A stretch of 64,000 bases of DNA from Paenibacillus sp. OV219 (GCF_900110075.1 NZ_FOCJ01000008.1:62001-126000); one strand, 5' to 3'; shown: positions 44,704 to 54,083, counted from the first letter of the stretch. Numbers and translations: made by a program. Notes: generated by a model not told the origin, from the letters alone.

Positions 44704-45582
44704 ATGCAGAGATCACGGGGAGAAAAATGGTTCAACGCCGTCAATATGCTGTTCATGCTCGCTTTTTCGTTTCTGTGCTTATATCCGTTTATTTATATTC
44801 TAGCCATCTCCTTCAACGACGCGATGGATGCGCAGAAGGGCGGCATCTATATCTGGCCCCGCATGTTCAGCTTGAAGAACTACGGCGTCATCTTTAGCGA
44901 CCAAAATATTTTCATCGCTTACGGTGTAACGATAGCTCGGGTTGTCGTCGGCGTTATTACGCAGGTGCTGCTTGTGGCGATGTTTGCGTATGTGCTGACG
45001 AAGAAGAATTTTCCGCTGCGCAAGTTTCTGAACTGGTGGATTGTCATCCCGATGTTCCTCAGTGGCGGACTCATCCCGTTCTATATCACGCTGCAGCAGC
45101 TCCATCTGCTCAATAGCTTCTGGACGTACATCATTCCTGGCTTGTACGGCGCATTCAACATCATGCTCGTGCGCACATTCATGACCGAACTGCCGGAAGC
45201 GCTGGAGGAGTCGGCGAAGATAGACGGAGCGTCGGACGCTCGAATCTTTTTCAGCATTATTTTCCCGCTGTCGAAGCCAGTGCTTGCGACCATTGCGCTG
45301 TTCGTCGGCGTTAGCCATTGGAATGACTGGTTCACGGGCTTCACCTTCATCTCGAACACGAAGCTATGGACGGCGCAGAACCTGCTGCTCTTCCTCATTC
45401 AGTCGAACGAGGCGTCCAACCTTGCGGTGTTGAGCAAGATGCATCAAGGGGCGGTGACCGTCACTGCGGAATCGATCAAGATGGCGATGTTGATTGTCAC
45501 GACAGCGCCGATTCTATGCATCTATCCGTTCTTGCAGAAGTATTTTGTTAAAGGCATCATGCTAGGCTCACTGAAAGGATGA
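44704..45582 (+). CDS. Sugar ABC transporter permease, YtcP type
   Basis: 292 residues, six membrane segments, starting with a long hydrophobic helix (NMLFMLAFSFLCLYPFIYIL). The EAA loop is ALEESAKIDGASDARIFFSI. The C-terminus FVKGIMLGSLKG is the usual ending of this family. ATG 44704 is eight bases after GGGAGGCG. Second half of the importer; 14 bases from the first permease gene and six before the second GH127-like gene. Confidence 0.93.
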   Translation: MQRSRGEKWFNAVNMLFMLAFSFLCLYPFIYILAISFNDAMDAQKGGIYIWPRMFSLKNYGVIFSDQNIFIAYGVTIARVVVGVITQVLLVAMFAYVLTKKNFPLRKFLNWWIVIPMFLSGGLIPFYITLQQLHLLNSFWTYIIPGLYGAFNIMLVRTFMTELPEALEESAKIDGASDARIFFSIIFPLSKPVLATIALFVGVSHWNDWFTGFTFISNTKLWTAQNLLLFLIQSNEASNLAVLSKMHQGAVTVTAESIKMAMLIVTTAPILCIYPFLQKYFVKGIMLGSLKG

Positions 45583-45588
45583 TCGTAG

Positions 45589-47283
45589 ATGGAACACGGC
45601 AAACTTAGCAAGTTAGGCAAGGCGCTTGATTATCGGGAGTTGGCGGCACTTGCCATCAATCATTACGAGCAGATGCTCGATCCGGACTATCATTACTTAC
45701 CGTACTTCTTCGCGAAGATTGGCAGTGACGAGTCGTTCGCATGGCATAGCGAATGGGATTTCGGCGATGCGGTGGGACGATTCTTAGACGCTTCGATTCT
45801 GTGCGGCGAGATCATCGGGAAGCGGATCGGACGCGAGGCAGAGGAGCATATGAAAGAGGCGCTCCGCTGGATGCAGAGCGAGTCCGACGGGCTGTTCTAC
45901 CGGATGAGCAACGAATGGGGTGTGCCTGCGGGAGCGAATATGTTCGACCAGCGCAGCGTCTTCCTCGGACTGCTCAGCTGGCATAAGTTCGATCAGGACG
46001 TGGAAGCGCTGGTGCGTATCGAACGCATGCTGAAGGGGATGCGGAATATTGCGGTGGAGCGGGACGATTACATTTGCTATCCATTCGAGACCTATGTGCC
46101 GGGCATGGTGGTGCCGGCGGAGATCTATACCGAGCATGGCTTTATCGTGGAGCCGACCCATTACGGGGGCGGTGTGTTCATTCTGCCACTAGCGATCTAT
46201 TACGAGCGCACAGGCGATCCGTTAGCTGCGGAAATGCTGGAGAAGTTGACGAATTTCGTCGTGTACCATTCGAAGGTGTTCGCTGAGGACGGCAGCTTCT
46301 GGTCGCAGGGGCGATATCCGGATGACGGTCATTTCCATTCGAAAATGGGCGCTGTCGCAGGCATTCTCCGCTATGCGACATTGAAGCAGGACCGTACGCT
46401 GATCGATTGGTGTCAGAAGGTGTATGACTGGGCTTGCTCGATGGGCAGTACATACGGCTGGTTCCCGGAAGGTACAGGCTTAAATGGCCAAGAGCCGGTT
46501 GATGAGCACTACCGGTGGCTTCCGGGTGTCATTCAACATAGCGAAACCTGCTGCACGACGGATATGATTCATACGGCCATTTATCTTGCGAAGAATGGCA
46601 ATGCTGCCTGCTGGGACGATGCGGATCGGTTCGCCAATACGCTTGTCGCCTCGCAGGTACGGGACATTTCGTGGGCGAAGACGGTGACAGACAAAGAAGA
46701 GACGACGACAAGAACGTACCGTGACGTGCCTGCGCGGTACAGGGGCGGCTTCACGGGACGGATGAATCCGAACGACTTCTCGAACGAAGGCAAAGTCGAT
46801 ACGATGGCTTGCTGCTGTGCGGCAGGAGGACGGGGACTGCATCTGGTCTGGGATCATGCGACGACATGGGATGCGAACCAACAGCGGCTGTACGTCAACA
46901 TTTGGCTGAATAAGGTGAACGAGGATGTGCGAATCGAGTATGGCGTGCCGGAGGAAGGCGTGCTCTGCGTAACGCCGATGCGCGCTGGTGATGTTTATAT
47001 TCGATTGCCGGAGTGGCTGAAGGCGGATGAAGTGAAGTGCCGAGCGCCTCGCGGGCTTGCTGGTGTGATGTCGGATGAGGGGCGTTATCTCGTTGTGCTG
47101 GGCCTCCGAGCCGGCGAAACCGTGGCGCTTACGTTCGAGCCGAAGCTTGTGTCGCGTACCGAAGTAGTAGCAGGTAAGCCATATGAGGGAGCTTGGATAG
47201 GCAATCGCCTGTTCGATGTGAAGCCGCATGGCGTGATGCCGATGTACAATGCGCTCGTAATGGAGATAGAGGAGGGGGAGTAA
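45589..47283 (+). CDS. GH127-like (DUF1680) glycoside hydrolase, second copy
   Basis: 564 residues with the same helical-barrel plan as the protein at 40116 but little direct identity. The cysteine site reads Glu319-Thr-Cys321-Cys322 (SETCCTTD) and Cys408-Cys409-Cys410 (MACCCAAGG), fitting the GH127 E-x-C plus C-C arrangement. A central PTHYGGGVFILPLAIYYE segment and a C-terminal beta domain are visible. No signal peptide. ATG 45589 is nine bases after GGATG. It may attack a different linkage or linkage position from the first copy; GH127-like activity is inferred from the metal-site motif. Confidence 0.75.
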   Translation: MEHGKLSKLGKALDYRELAALAINHYEQMLDPDYHYLPYFFAKIGSDESFAWHSEWDFGDAVGRFLDASILCGEIIGKRIGREAEEHMKEALRWMQSESDGLFYRMSNEWGVPAGANMFDQRSVFLGLLSWHKFDQDVEALVRIERMLKGMRNIAVERDDYICYPFETYVPGMVVPAEIYTEHGFIVEPTHYGGGVFILPLAIYYERTGDPLAAEMLEKLTNFVVYHSKVFAEDGSFWSQGRYPDDGHFHSKMGAVAGILRYATLKQDRTLIDWCQKVYDWACSMGSTYGWFPEGTGLNGQEPVDEHYRWLPGVIQHSETCCTTDMIHTAIYLAKNGNAACWDDADRFANTLVASQVRDISWAKTVTDKEETTTRTYRDVPARYRGGFTGRMNPNDFSNEGKVDTMACCCAAGGRGLHLVWDHATTWDANQQRLYVNIWLNKVNEDVRIEYGVPEEGVLCVTPMRAGDVYIRLPEWLKADEVKCRAPRGLAGVMSDEGRYLVVLGLRAGETVALTFEPKLVSRTEVVAGKPYEGAWIGNRLFDVKPHGVMPMYNALVMEIEEGE

Positions 47284-47286
47284 ACG

Positions 47287-48036
47287 GTGAGTCTGACATT
47301 GAATGAGCAAGTCGCGCAGTTTGAGCGCGATGGCTATTTGGTTGTGAAGCAAGCGCTGAGCAAGGAGCAGGTCGCGCATCTGGTTGAGCGTGTAATCAGC
47401 ATATCCGAAGGGTTCACAACACGCGAAATTCCCGACATTATCGACCGGGATGAAGCGTTCGTTCCGCTGCTTGTCCATCCTCCGGTCTTTAACGTGATGC
47501 GCGCGCTGATGGGGCCGAAGCTGCAGATGGAGAGCGTCAATGCGACGCGGATTAAACCGGACAAAGGGATGCCGGTCGGCTGGCATATGGACTCGCATGT
47601 GTTTCCAGAGCCGCTGCCGCCGTATTGGTATTTTCCGATCTCGATCAATTGCGCGTATTATCTCGATGCTATTACAAGGGAGAAAGGTCCGCTTGTCGTC
47701 GTGCCAGGCTCGCATAAGAGCGGGAAGAATCCGCCGGAAGGCCTTGATCACATCGAAGGCCAAGTGGAGGTGCTCGTGGACGCTGGCGATGCGGTCATCT
47801 TTCACGGCGCACTCTGGCATGCGGCTCTGCCGAACGAGCATCCGACGGAGGAGCGCCGAGCCTTGTACTACAACCACTTGCAGTCGTTCTGCAAATACCG
47901 CGTTGACAATTTCAAGGGTGAGCGTTCGCAGCAGCTGCGCGAGAGCGGTCCTTTCTACATCCAGCAAATGCTCGGCAAATTCGATGGTTGGCATGAGATT
48001 CCTGCGGATGCTGAGGAGCAACTAGCGAACCTGTAG
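47287..48036 (+). CDS. Phytanoyl-CoA dioxygenase (PhyH) family protein
   Basis: 249 residues with the double-stranded beta-helix iron site: His100-x-Asp102 in GWHMDSH and His178 in ALWHAA, followed by Arg190/Arg191 likely to hold 2-oxoglutarate. VQVP-like loops are replaced by VVVPGSHKSGKNPPEG. The family hydroxylates varied substrates with Fe(II), oxygen and 2-oxoglutarate; in sugar operons the substrate is usually unknown. GTG 47287 follows GGAGGGGGAG. Placed between a GH127-like enzyme and an enolase-superfamily enzyme, it most likely acts on a sugar or sugar derivative, such as oxidative removal of a substituent. Epimerase-like or inactive relatives are possible. Confidence 0.88.
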   Translation: MSLTLNEQVAQFERDGYLVVKQALSKEQVAHLVERVISISEGFTTREIPDIIDRDEAFVPLLVHPPVFNVMRALMGPKLQMESVNATRIKPDKGMPVGWHMDSHVFPEPLPPYWYFPISINCAYYLDAITREKGPLVVVPGSHKSGKNPPEGLDHIEGQVEVLVDAGDAVIFHGALWHAALPNEHPTEERRALYYNHLQSFCKYRVDNFKGERSQQLRESGPFYIQQMLGKFDGWHEIPADAEEQLANL

Positions 48037-48062
48037 GTTCGAAGTGAGGAGCTGTCGCTTGC

Positions 48063-49268
48063 ATGGAGGAACTATTGAAAATTAGAGACGTCCGCGTCAT
48101 TCTGACCGCGCCAGATGGCGTTAATCTGGTCATTGTGAAAATCGAAACGAATGAGCCCGGTCTTTACGGCCTTGGCTGTGCAACGTTTACGCAGCGCCAC
48201 CTCGCTGTGGCGACTGCGGTGGAGCAGTACTTGAAGCCTTTTCTAATCGGCAAGGACCCGCGCCGCATCGAAGATATTTGGCAGACGGCCATGGTTAGCG
48301 GCTATTGGCGCAATGGTCCCGTGCTGAACAACGCCGTCTCCGGCATCGATATGGCGCTATGGGACATCAAGGGAAAAATGTCGAATCAGCCTGTGTATGA
48401 AATGTTCGGCGGCAAGCTTCGTGAAGCGGCGGCGATCTACCGCCATGCGGACGGACGCGATCCTGCGGAGGTCGAAGACAATGTTCGTGCCTTCATGGAG
48501 CAAGGCTGCCGCTATGTGCGCTGCCAGCTTGGCGGCTACGGCGGTCAAGGACATAAGCTGCACCAGCCGGACCATGTGCTGCCCGGTGCTTATTTCGACC
48601 CCGATGCCTATGTCCGCAGCGTGCCGCGCATGTTCGACCATTTACGCGGTGCGCTCGGCTATGAGGTCGAACTGCTGCACGATATCCATGAGCGAATCGT
48701 GCCGATCGAAGCGGTGCGGCTCGCGAAGCAGCTCGAGGAGCATCGGCTCTTCTTCCTCGAGGATGCGCTGCCGCCGGAGCAGATCGACTGGTTCCGCCAT
48801 ATCCGCGGACAATGTGCGACGCCGCTTGCGATGGGCGAGCTGTTCGTCCATTCCGCGGAATGGCTGCCCCTTGTGACCGAGCGGCTGATCGACTTCATCC
48901 GCTGCCATATTAGCGCCATCGGCGGACTGACGCCTGCGAAGAAGCTTGGCACCGTCTGCGAAGCGTTCGGAATTCGCACCGCTTGGCATGGTCCGCCGGA
49001 CCTGTCGCCTGTCGGTCAGGCGGCGAACCTTCACCTGGATCTATCGAGCCCGAACTTCGGCGTTCAGGAATGGAGCGCGCTGTCGGAGCGGATGCACGAG
49101 GTGTTCCCAGGCAGTCCGACAATCCGTGATGGCTATGCGTATGTGAACGACAAGCCAGGGCTTGGCGTCGACATCGACGAGCAGAAGGCAGCGCTGTATC
49201 CGTGCCATAATGTGCTGCCCGGCTGGACGTTATCGCGCATTCCGGATGGCTCGCCGTCGCGGCCTTAA
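48063..49268 (+). CDS. ManD/RspA-type sugar-acid dehydratase (enolase superfamily)
   Basis: 401 residues. Metal ligands are Asp207 (with His209 in LLHDIHER), Glu233 in FLEDALPP and Glu259 in MGELFVHS; His309 in WHGPPDLSP completes the site. The spacing equals that of D-mannonate dehydratase ManD (Asp210, His212, Glu236, Glu262, His312), shifted by three. Family members dehydrate D-mannonate and/or D-gluconate to 2-keto-3-deoxygluconate, some with very low activity. The C-terminus is unusual (PGWTLSRIPDGSPSRP). ATG 48063 follows GAGGAGCTG. Last gene of the operon; a hairpin array starts ten bases beyond the stop. Confidence 0.9.
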   Translation: MEELLKIRDVRVILTAPDGVNLVIVKIETNEPGLYGLGCATFTQRHLAVATAVEQYLKPFLIGKDPRRIEDIWQTAMVSGYWRNGPVLNNAVSGIDMALWDIKGKMSNQPVYEMFGGKLREAAAIYRHADGRDPAEVEDNVRAFMEQGCRYVRCQLGGYGGQGHKLHQPDHVLPGAYFDPDAYVRSVPRMFDHLRGALGYEVELLHDIHERIVPIEAVRLAKQLEEHRLFFLEDALPPEQIDWFRHIRGQCATPLAMGELFVHSAEWLPLVTERLIDFIRCHISAIGGLTPAKKLGTVCEAFGIRTAWHGPPDLSPVGQAANLHLDLSSPNFGVQEWSALSERMHEVFPGSPTIRDGYAYVNDKPGLGVDIDEQKAALYPCHNVLPGWTLSRIPDGSPSRP

Positions 49269-49277
49269 AGTAATAAC

Positions 49278-49650
49278 CAGCCGAAATCGGCAGCTTGGCG
49301 AAGCTGAGAGGGCGTAATACGTACTCTCAGCGCGAGAATCGACCGACTGAAGCTCTGAGCGTGCAGATTCAGCACTCTCAGATAAAGAAACAGCCGAAAT
49401 CGGCAGCTGGCGGAGCTGAGAGAGCGTAATACGTACTCTCAGCGCGAAAATCTGCCGATTGAAGCTCTGAGCGTGCAGATTCAGCACTCTCAGATAAGGA
49501 AACAACCGAAATCGGCAGCTTGGCGAAGCTGAGAGAGCGAAATACGTACTCTCAGCGCGAGAATCGACCGATTGAAGCTCTGAGCGTGCAGATTCAGCAC
49601 TCTCAGATAAGGAAACAGCCGAAATCGACAGCTTGGCGAAGCTGCCGGTT
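49278..49650. repeat. 113-bp tandem repeat, inverted copy of the 717-1255 family
   Basis: CA(G/A)CCGAAATCG(G/A)CAG begins at 49278, 49391, 49503 and 49616 (periods 113, 112, 113). Read on the minus strand each unit matches the repeat at 717-1255, with CTGAGAGTGCTGAATCTGCAC, a near-palindromic AATCGGTCGATT and a CTGAGAGTACGTAT...CTCTCAG hairpin. It fills most of the gap between the ManD-like and YflT-like genes; after 49650 only the upstream region of the next gene remains. Confidence 0.9.
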
Positions 49651-49714
49651 ATTTCCTCCGTAAACAGGGCATACCAAGGGTGGTATAGTTTAGTGGTATG
49701 CGGAGGCGAATGAA

Positions 49715-50239
49715 TTGACTTACAGAATAGGGATTTTTAACACGGAGAATGAAGCGATTGAAGCGGTGAATGCACTTGAGAAGGCAGGTTTTACGCGGAA
49801 TGAGCTGAGGGTGATCGCGAAGGATCGGGACCATTCGAGGCGTATTGAATCGGAGACTGATGTCCATGCCGATGAGATGACGGACCTCATGCTGACCCGC
49901 GCCGCTGCTGATGATCACGACAATAACGATCTTGGCATCGCTGCTCCGGTTCCAGTCAGCGGCATGAATATGGGCGTCTTCGGCGGCGTGGCGTTCCCGA
50001 GCAACGGGATATTGGCAGCAGCAGCTGCATATGACAGTGACAGCACGCTCGAGAGTGCGCTTGTCGACATCGGCTTTGATGCAGGTGATGTCGGCGCATG
50101 CCGTGATGCGCTTGCGCGCGGAGCGATTTTGGTCGCTGCCGACATGGGCGATAACCAGCTCGCTGACGGGCCGGATTTATCGGTTGGCGGTACAGCGGAA
50201 GCGGTATTCCGCGATTGCGGAGCTGCGCGGATTTTATAA
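49715..50239 (+). CDS. YflT/general stress protein 17M-like protein
   Basis: 174 residues. The N-terminus MTYRIGIFNTENEAIEAVNALEKAGFTRNELRVIAKD (given in part) is the pattern of the YflT domain found in general stress proteins of Bacillales; a Gly/Ala-rich middle and ESALVDIGFDAGDVGACRDALARGAILVAAD follow, a second ferredoxin-like repeat with a regular helix-strand pattern. Role unknown, probably cytoplasmic. TTG 49715 is eight bases after GGAGG; an ATG at 49710 runs straight into a stop. The neighbouring SigB module makes stress control plausible, but no SigB promoter was found here. Confidence 0.75.
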   Translation: MTYRIGIFNTENEAIEAVNALEKAGFTRNELRVIAKDRDHSRRIESETDVHADEMTDLMLTRAAADDHDNNDLGIAAPVPVSGMNMGVFGGVAFPSNGILAAAAAYDSDSTLESALVDIGFDAGDVGACRDALARGAILVAADMGDNQLADGPDLSVGGTAEAVFRDCGAARIL

Positions 50240-50574
50240 TATTTTGCGGCATTTACAAGGGCATTCCTTTCCGCAAATTCGTATTCGACCAATCAAATGT
50301 CGACTTTGAAGTGACGGGTATCTCCTAGGTAATAGGCGAGTTATGGCGATTCTATTCGGTAAAGCAGGTGTTCCTGTGAAAGCGGGAGCGTCGCTTCGTG
50401 ACAAGCTGATAGCAGATGAACGCATTAGGCACCAGTGGAAGGTTAAGCTAATGATCAACCGGGCGGTACGGATTGCGCTGCCCGGTTGATTTTTTTTGTG
50501 CGTAAAAATTTTTTCAAACGATGTGCTATGATTCACCCATACCCAGCGTCTTACTCTATGAAGGAGGCGAGAGC
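50240..50574. other. Intergenic region before the ECF sigma operon
   Basis: Contains the terminator at 50456-50499 and a weak 48-codon frame (50343-50489) that runs into the terminator stem and has no good ribosome site. TATGAT at 50527 may be a -10, but no convincing -35 or ECF-type promoter was recognised. Confidence 0.5.
50456..50499 (+). terminator. Terminator upstream of the ECF sigma gene
   Basis: CAACCGGGC pairs with GCCCGGTTG around a loop, followed by a run of eight T. Confidence 0.85.
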
Positions 50575-51099
50575 ATGCCAAACGATCAGATGCCGGCCCG
50601 ATATCAACAGTTATTTCGGGAGCATTATCCATCCGTGCTGCGCAAGATAATCGGTCTCATCGGAGACCGCGCGGCGGCGGAGGACTTGGCGCAGGAAGTG
50701 TTTATCAAACTGTACCGCAACCCGCCGGAAGATCTGGCGAGAACGGGACCTTGGCTGCACCGCGTATTGACGCGTATCGTATATGACCATTACCGCAAGG
50801 CGGGAAGGCTGAATGACTTGAATGAAAAGCAGCAGCATGAAGCGCTCGCAGGGGAACAGACTTATCCGTCCAATGAGGCGGTTGTCATTCAGAGCTGGGA
50901 GCGGGACGTTGTGCGCGGCGTGCTGAATAAGCTGTCAGAGCGGGACAGGCAGGCGCTGCTCTTGAAGGAGCAGGGCTACAGCCATGCTGAGATTGCTGAG
51001 GCGCTTCAAGTGAATCCGAAGATTGTCGGAACGCTGCTCATGCGAGCGGCCAGCCGATTTAAGAAAAATATGTTGTCCGAGGAGGTTATGGAGCAATGA
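50575..51099 (+). CDS. ECF-type RNA polymerase sigma factor
   Basis: 174 residues, ECF size. Region 2 is YQQLFREHYPSVLRKIIGL plus AEDLAQEVFIKLYRNPP; region 4 is LSERDRQALLLKEQGYSHAEIAEALQVNPKIVG (in two helices). ATG 50575 follows AAGGAGGCGA; a longer in-frame reading from 50521 has no ribosome site. Its last codons overlap the start of the anti-sigma gene (ATGA), so the pair is coupled. It probably drives its own operon with the two ABC transporters, as SigX/SigW-like factors do under envelope stress; target promoters are not identified. Confidence 0.9.
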   Translation: MPNDQMPARYQQLFREHYPSVLRKIIGLIGDRAAAEDLAQEVFIKLYRNPPEDLARTGPWLHRVLTRIVYDHYRKAGRLNDLNEKQQHEALAGEQTYPSNEAVVIQSWERDVVRGVLNKLSERDRQALLLKEQGYSHAEIAEALQVNPKIVGTLLMRAASRFKKNMLSEEVMEQ

Positions 51100-52256
51100 A
51101 ACAACAACCGAAACGCCTGGATGAAGAGAATCAAGGGCTGAACATAACGGAAGACGATGTAGAGCTGGCGCTGAGCCGATTGTTCATGTCCGTGAAAGAG
51201 GAAGAGGTTGCGCCCGTTTGGCTGAAAGAGGAGCAGATGCCAGCTGCAGCGCAACGTGAAGAACAAACAGACGAAGCAAAGGATGCTTTGCAAAATCAGG
51301 CTCAAGTTCCGGCTCAAGCTCCTGCTCAAGAGCTTGCAGCGACACCAGTACATTTCAATCCTATTAATGAAGAGAAAAGTTCACATAAGCCTTCGAGCCG
51401 CAAACGTTACGAGCGGAGATTGGTATCTCTCGTATCGGCAGCTGCGGTTGCCGGAGTGCTCATGTTCTCGTCTTGGGGCCAGGATGTTATGGCGTCAGTG
51501 ATGAATACGTTCCGCGTGCAGCATTTCCAGACGGTTGCGATCAGTCAGTCTGATATGGACAGCTTCCGAGCTGCTTTGCAGGATGGTACGGACGGAACAC
51601 GCCAGCTGAACCTGAAGCGTTACGGTGAAATCGAGCAGACAGGCGGTGGACAGGATCGTGTCGTGAGTGGAGCGGAGGCGGCTGCGCTTGCTGGAGATCG
51701 TTCATTGAAAGAGCTCCCGGTCAAAGGGAATGCGGTTATTCACTACATGCCGGAGCAGCAAATTACGTTCAAGCTGCATCCGAAGGCGATCAATCAGATG
51801 ATTGCACTGCTAGGCGGCAAGACAGAGTTCCCGAAATCTGTTGATGGGTCGCCAATCAAGCTCGTTATTCCGGGCACTTTCGTCACACTAAGTACAGACG
51901 ATTCTTCGTCGAAGCGGCTTACTCAGCTGCCTAACCCATCGCTTGATGTGTCAGAGGAAGTAGATGTCGAGCAGATTCGTCAAGCGGTGCTAGATCTGCC
52001 GATGCTTCCGGACGATATGCGATCGAAGCTTGCCGGCATTGGCGATTGGCGCCATACGCTGCCTGTGCCTTCGTTCTCGACGGATAGCACCCACACGACG
52101 AAGATTGAAGGCAATGAAGCCATTGTGACAGACTCAGGCACTAGCCGTTCGATTATCTGGCTGCAAGATGATTGGGTTTATCAGCTAAGCGGCTCGGTGG
52201 CGGACTATCCGACGGAAGAATCCATTATTAATGAAGCTCGAGGAATGATGAAATGA
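51096..52256 (+). CDS. Transmembrane anti-sigma factor
   Basis: 386 residues. The cytoplasmic part (1-108) has ITEDDVELALSRLFMSVKEEE, a likely sigma-binding helix, then a Gln/Ala/Pro-rich linker. One membrane segment spans about 109-126 (LVSLVSAAAVAGVLMFSS). The extracellular part (127-386) starts ASVMNTFRVQHFQTVAIS, a pattern seen in DUF4367-like domains of Bacillales anti-sigma proteins, and could sense the envelope. It overlaps both neighbours by four bases. The function is inferred from position and topology; no zinc-binding HxxxCxxC motif is present. Confidence 0.82.
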   Translation: MKQQPKRLDEENQGLNITEDDVELALSRLFMSVKEEEVAPVWLKEEQMPAAAQREEQTDEAKDALQNQAQVPAQAPAQELAATPVHFNPINEEKSSHKPSSRKRYERRLVSLVSAAAVAGVLMFSSWGQDVMASVMNTFRVQHFQTVAISQSDMDSFRAALQDGTDGTRQLNLKRYGEIEQTGGGQDRVVSGAEAAALAGDRSLKELPVKGNAVIHYMPEQQITFKLHPKAINQMIALLGGKTEFPKSVDGSPIKLVIPGTFVTLSTDDSSSKRLTQLPNPSLDVSEEVDVEQIRQAVLDLPMLPDDMRSKLAGIGDWRHTLPVPSFSTDSTHTTKIEGNEAIVTDSGTSRSIIWLQDDWVYQLSGSVADYPTEESIINEARGMMK

Positions 52257-53218
52257 TGATTTTGCAAACAGATCGTCTGTCCAAAACCTACTCATCCGGC
52301 ACAGGCTGCTCGAATATCTCGCTGAGCATCAAGCAAGGGCAAATTTTCGGACTGCTCGGGCCGAACGGGGCAGGCAAGAGTACGTTTGTGAAGATGGTCG
52401 TCGGCCTCCTTCGCCCGGACAGCGGCAGTGGCACGCTGTTCGGCAAGCCAATCGGCGACCCTGAATCGCGGGTGAAGCTCGGGTATTTGCCCGAGCTGTT
52501 CCGCTTTCAGGATTGGCTGACCGGAGCGGAGGTGCTCCGGTACCATGCAGGTCTGTGCGGCATGACGAACGCACAGACGAAGTCGGCTTCCTTCGCCGCG
52601 CGGATGAAGGAAGTATTCCGCATCTGCGGCCTGAATGAACGCGGCAATGACCGGGTTCGGCAATATTCCAAAGGCATGCAGCAGCGGCTTGGACTAGCAT
52701 GTGCGCTGCTTATGGACCCGGATTTCATCATTCTGGATGAGCCGTCATCGGCGCTTGATCCAATCGGTCGATATGAAGTGAGGCAGCTTCTTGAGCAGCT
52801 GCGCTCGGCAGGGAAGACGGTCTTCCTGAACACCCATTTGCTTGAAGACGTGGAGGCGGTATGCGACGAAGTCGCGTTCTTGCATAAGGGACAGCTTCGT
52901 GCCAGCGGTTCGATGCGCGACATGCTGCGAAGCGACCTCAGCTGGGAGCTTACGGTGAGCGGATGGCTGCCAGAATTGCAGGAGGAGCTGAGTGAACAGC
53001 TGCTGCCTGGGATGGCCCTCGAGATCGCGAAGCAGGCTGCGGATGGCAGCGCCGTCCTGAAGGTGTCTGCACAGGACCGCGAGCAAATCGGCTATCTGAT
53101 CCGCTTATTCGTTGAGGAAGGCATAACCGTCTATGAAGTGGTGCCGGTCCGAAGCAGCTTGGAAGCTTGGTTCTTATCCATGTCAGGCGGGCAAGCGGCT
53201 GGAGGTGCGCGCACATGA
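52253..53218 (+). CDS. ABC transporter ATP-binding protein, first module
   Basis: 321 residues: Walker A GPNGAGKST, signature YSKGMQQRLGLA, Walker B FIILDEPSSALDP and a switch His in NTHLLEDVE. The C-terminal ~100 residues form the extension typical of ABC-2 exporters of drugs or peptides. It overlaps the anti-sigma gene and the permease gene by four bases each. With the permease at 53215 it forms a complete half-transporter set. Confidence 0.93.
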   Translation: MMILQTDRLSKTYSSGTGCSNISLSIKQGQIFGLLGPNGAGKSTFVKMVVGLLRPDSGSGTLFGKPIGDPESRVKLGYLPELFRFQDWLTGAEVLRYHAGLCGMTNAQTKSASFAARMKEVFRICGLNERGNDRVRQYSKGMQQRLGLACALLMDPDFIILDEPSSALDPIGRYEVRQLLEQLRSAGKTVFLNTHLLEDVEAVCDEVAFLHKGQLRASGSMRDMLRSDLSWELTVSGWLPELQEELSEQLLPGMALEIAKQAADGSAVLKVSAQDREQIGYLIRLFVEEGITVYEVVPVRSSLEAWFLSMSGGQAAGGART

Positions 53219-54066
53219 GTTGGATCGTTTTTGCCGGTAAGGAGCTGCTGCGCAAACGGATTTTACCGGTGACGTTCGTGCTCTCGCTGCTTTTCGCCTC
53301 GCTCTTCACCTTCGGCGTCTATAAAATATCGACCAATTTCGAGGGACATGTCGTGACTCTCACCGGGAACGTCGCCGACAGCATCATGCTGATGACACTC
53401 GGACTGCTATTCTCCCAAATGATTATTGCGTTCTTCATCCTCTTCACGACGATGGGCGCGATCTCCGGGGAGATCGAGAATGGACTGATGCTGGCTGTAC
53501 TGTCGCGGCCAATCGCAAGGTGGCGCGTATACCTTGGCAAGTATGTCGGATATGCATTCTGGCTGGTACTGTATTCGGGCATCATGTTTTTTGCGATATT
53601 GCTGCCGGTCCATTATTTGTTGCATTTTCCGATTATGCCGGTGACGTTACTTAAGACTTTCCTGCTGTTTATATGGATTCCAATGCTGCTGCTTGGCGTA
53701 TCGATGCTCGGCTCAACGTATTTGCCCATGCTCGGTAATGGCGTTGCCTGCGCGATGCTGTACGGGCTGAGCATGTTTAGTGGTTTCGCCGAAAATATAT
53801 TCAACCATAGCGGCGAGAATGAGCTGGCGAGCCGGTTTGCATTCCTGCTTAAGCTATTGATGCCATCCAATGCGCTGCTGAATCGGATTACGTTTGAGCT
53901 GCTGGATGGACTGGAGCTGCCGCTGCCGACGCAGGCGGTGGAGAACATGGGGCCGTTCGCTGTGTTTAACGTGCCAAGCGGTGCCTTTGCCTTGTATACA
54001 TTATTTTATCTTATCGTCATTCTTGCGCTTGGCTGTCGTGCTTTTCGTAAGAAAGACATCGCTTAA
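53215..54066 (+). CDS. ABC-2 permease, first module
   Basis: 283 residues with about six membrane segments; the GEIENGLMLAVLSRPIARWRVYLGKYVGY stretch (in part) between segments two and three is the coupling element found in ABC-2 permeases such as those of the CcmB/NatB type. ATG 53215 overlaps the ATPase gene (ATGA) with GGAGGTG upstream; a longer reading from 53167 lies within that gene. Substrate unknown. Confidence 0.88.
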   Translation: MSWIVFAGKELLRKRILPVTFVLSLLFASLFTFGVYKISTNFEGHVVTLTGNVADSIMLMTLGLLFSQMIIAFFILFTTMGAISGEIENGLMLAVLSRPIARWRVYLGKYVGYAFWLVLYSGIMFFAILLPVHYLLHFPIMPVTLLKTFLLFIWIPMLLLGVSMLGSTYLPMLGNGVACAMLYGLSMFSGFAENIFNHSGENELASRFAFLLKLLMPSNALLNRITFELLDGLELPLPTQAVENMGPFAVFNVPSGAFALYTLFYLIVILALGCRAFRKKDIA

Positions 54067-54083
54067 AGGGGAGTTTGACAATA

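Noticed and set aside
46480-48021. 513-codon open frame antisense to the second GH127-like and PhyH genes
   Set aside because: It is the mirror of strong codon bias in the sense genes, has no ribosome site and no recognisable domain. The same holds for the 341-codon frame at 3770-4795 opposite the xylanase.
50343-50489. 48-codon plus-strand frame before the ECF operon
   Set aside because: No good ribosome site, and its last codons form the stem of a strong terminator.
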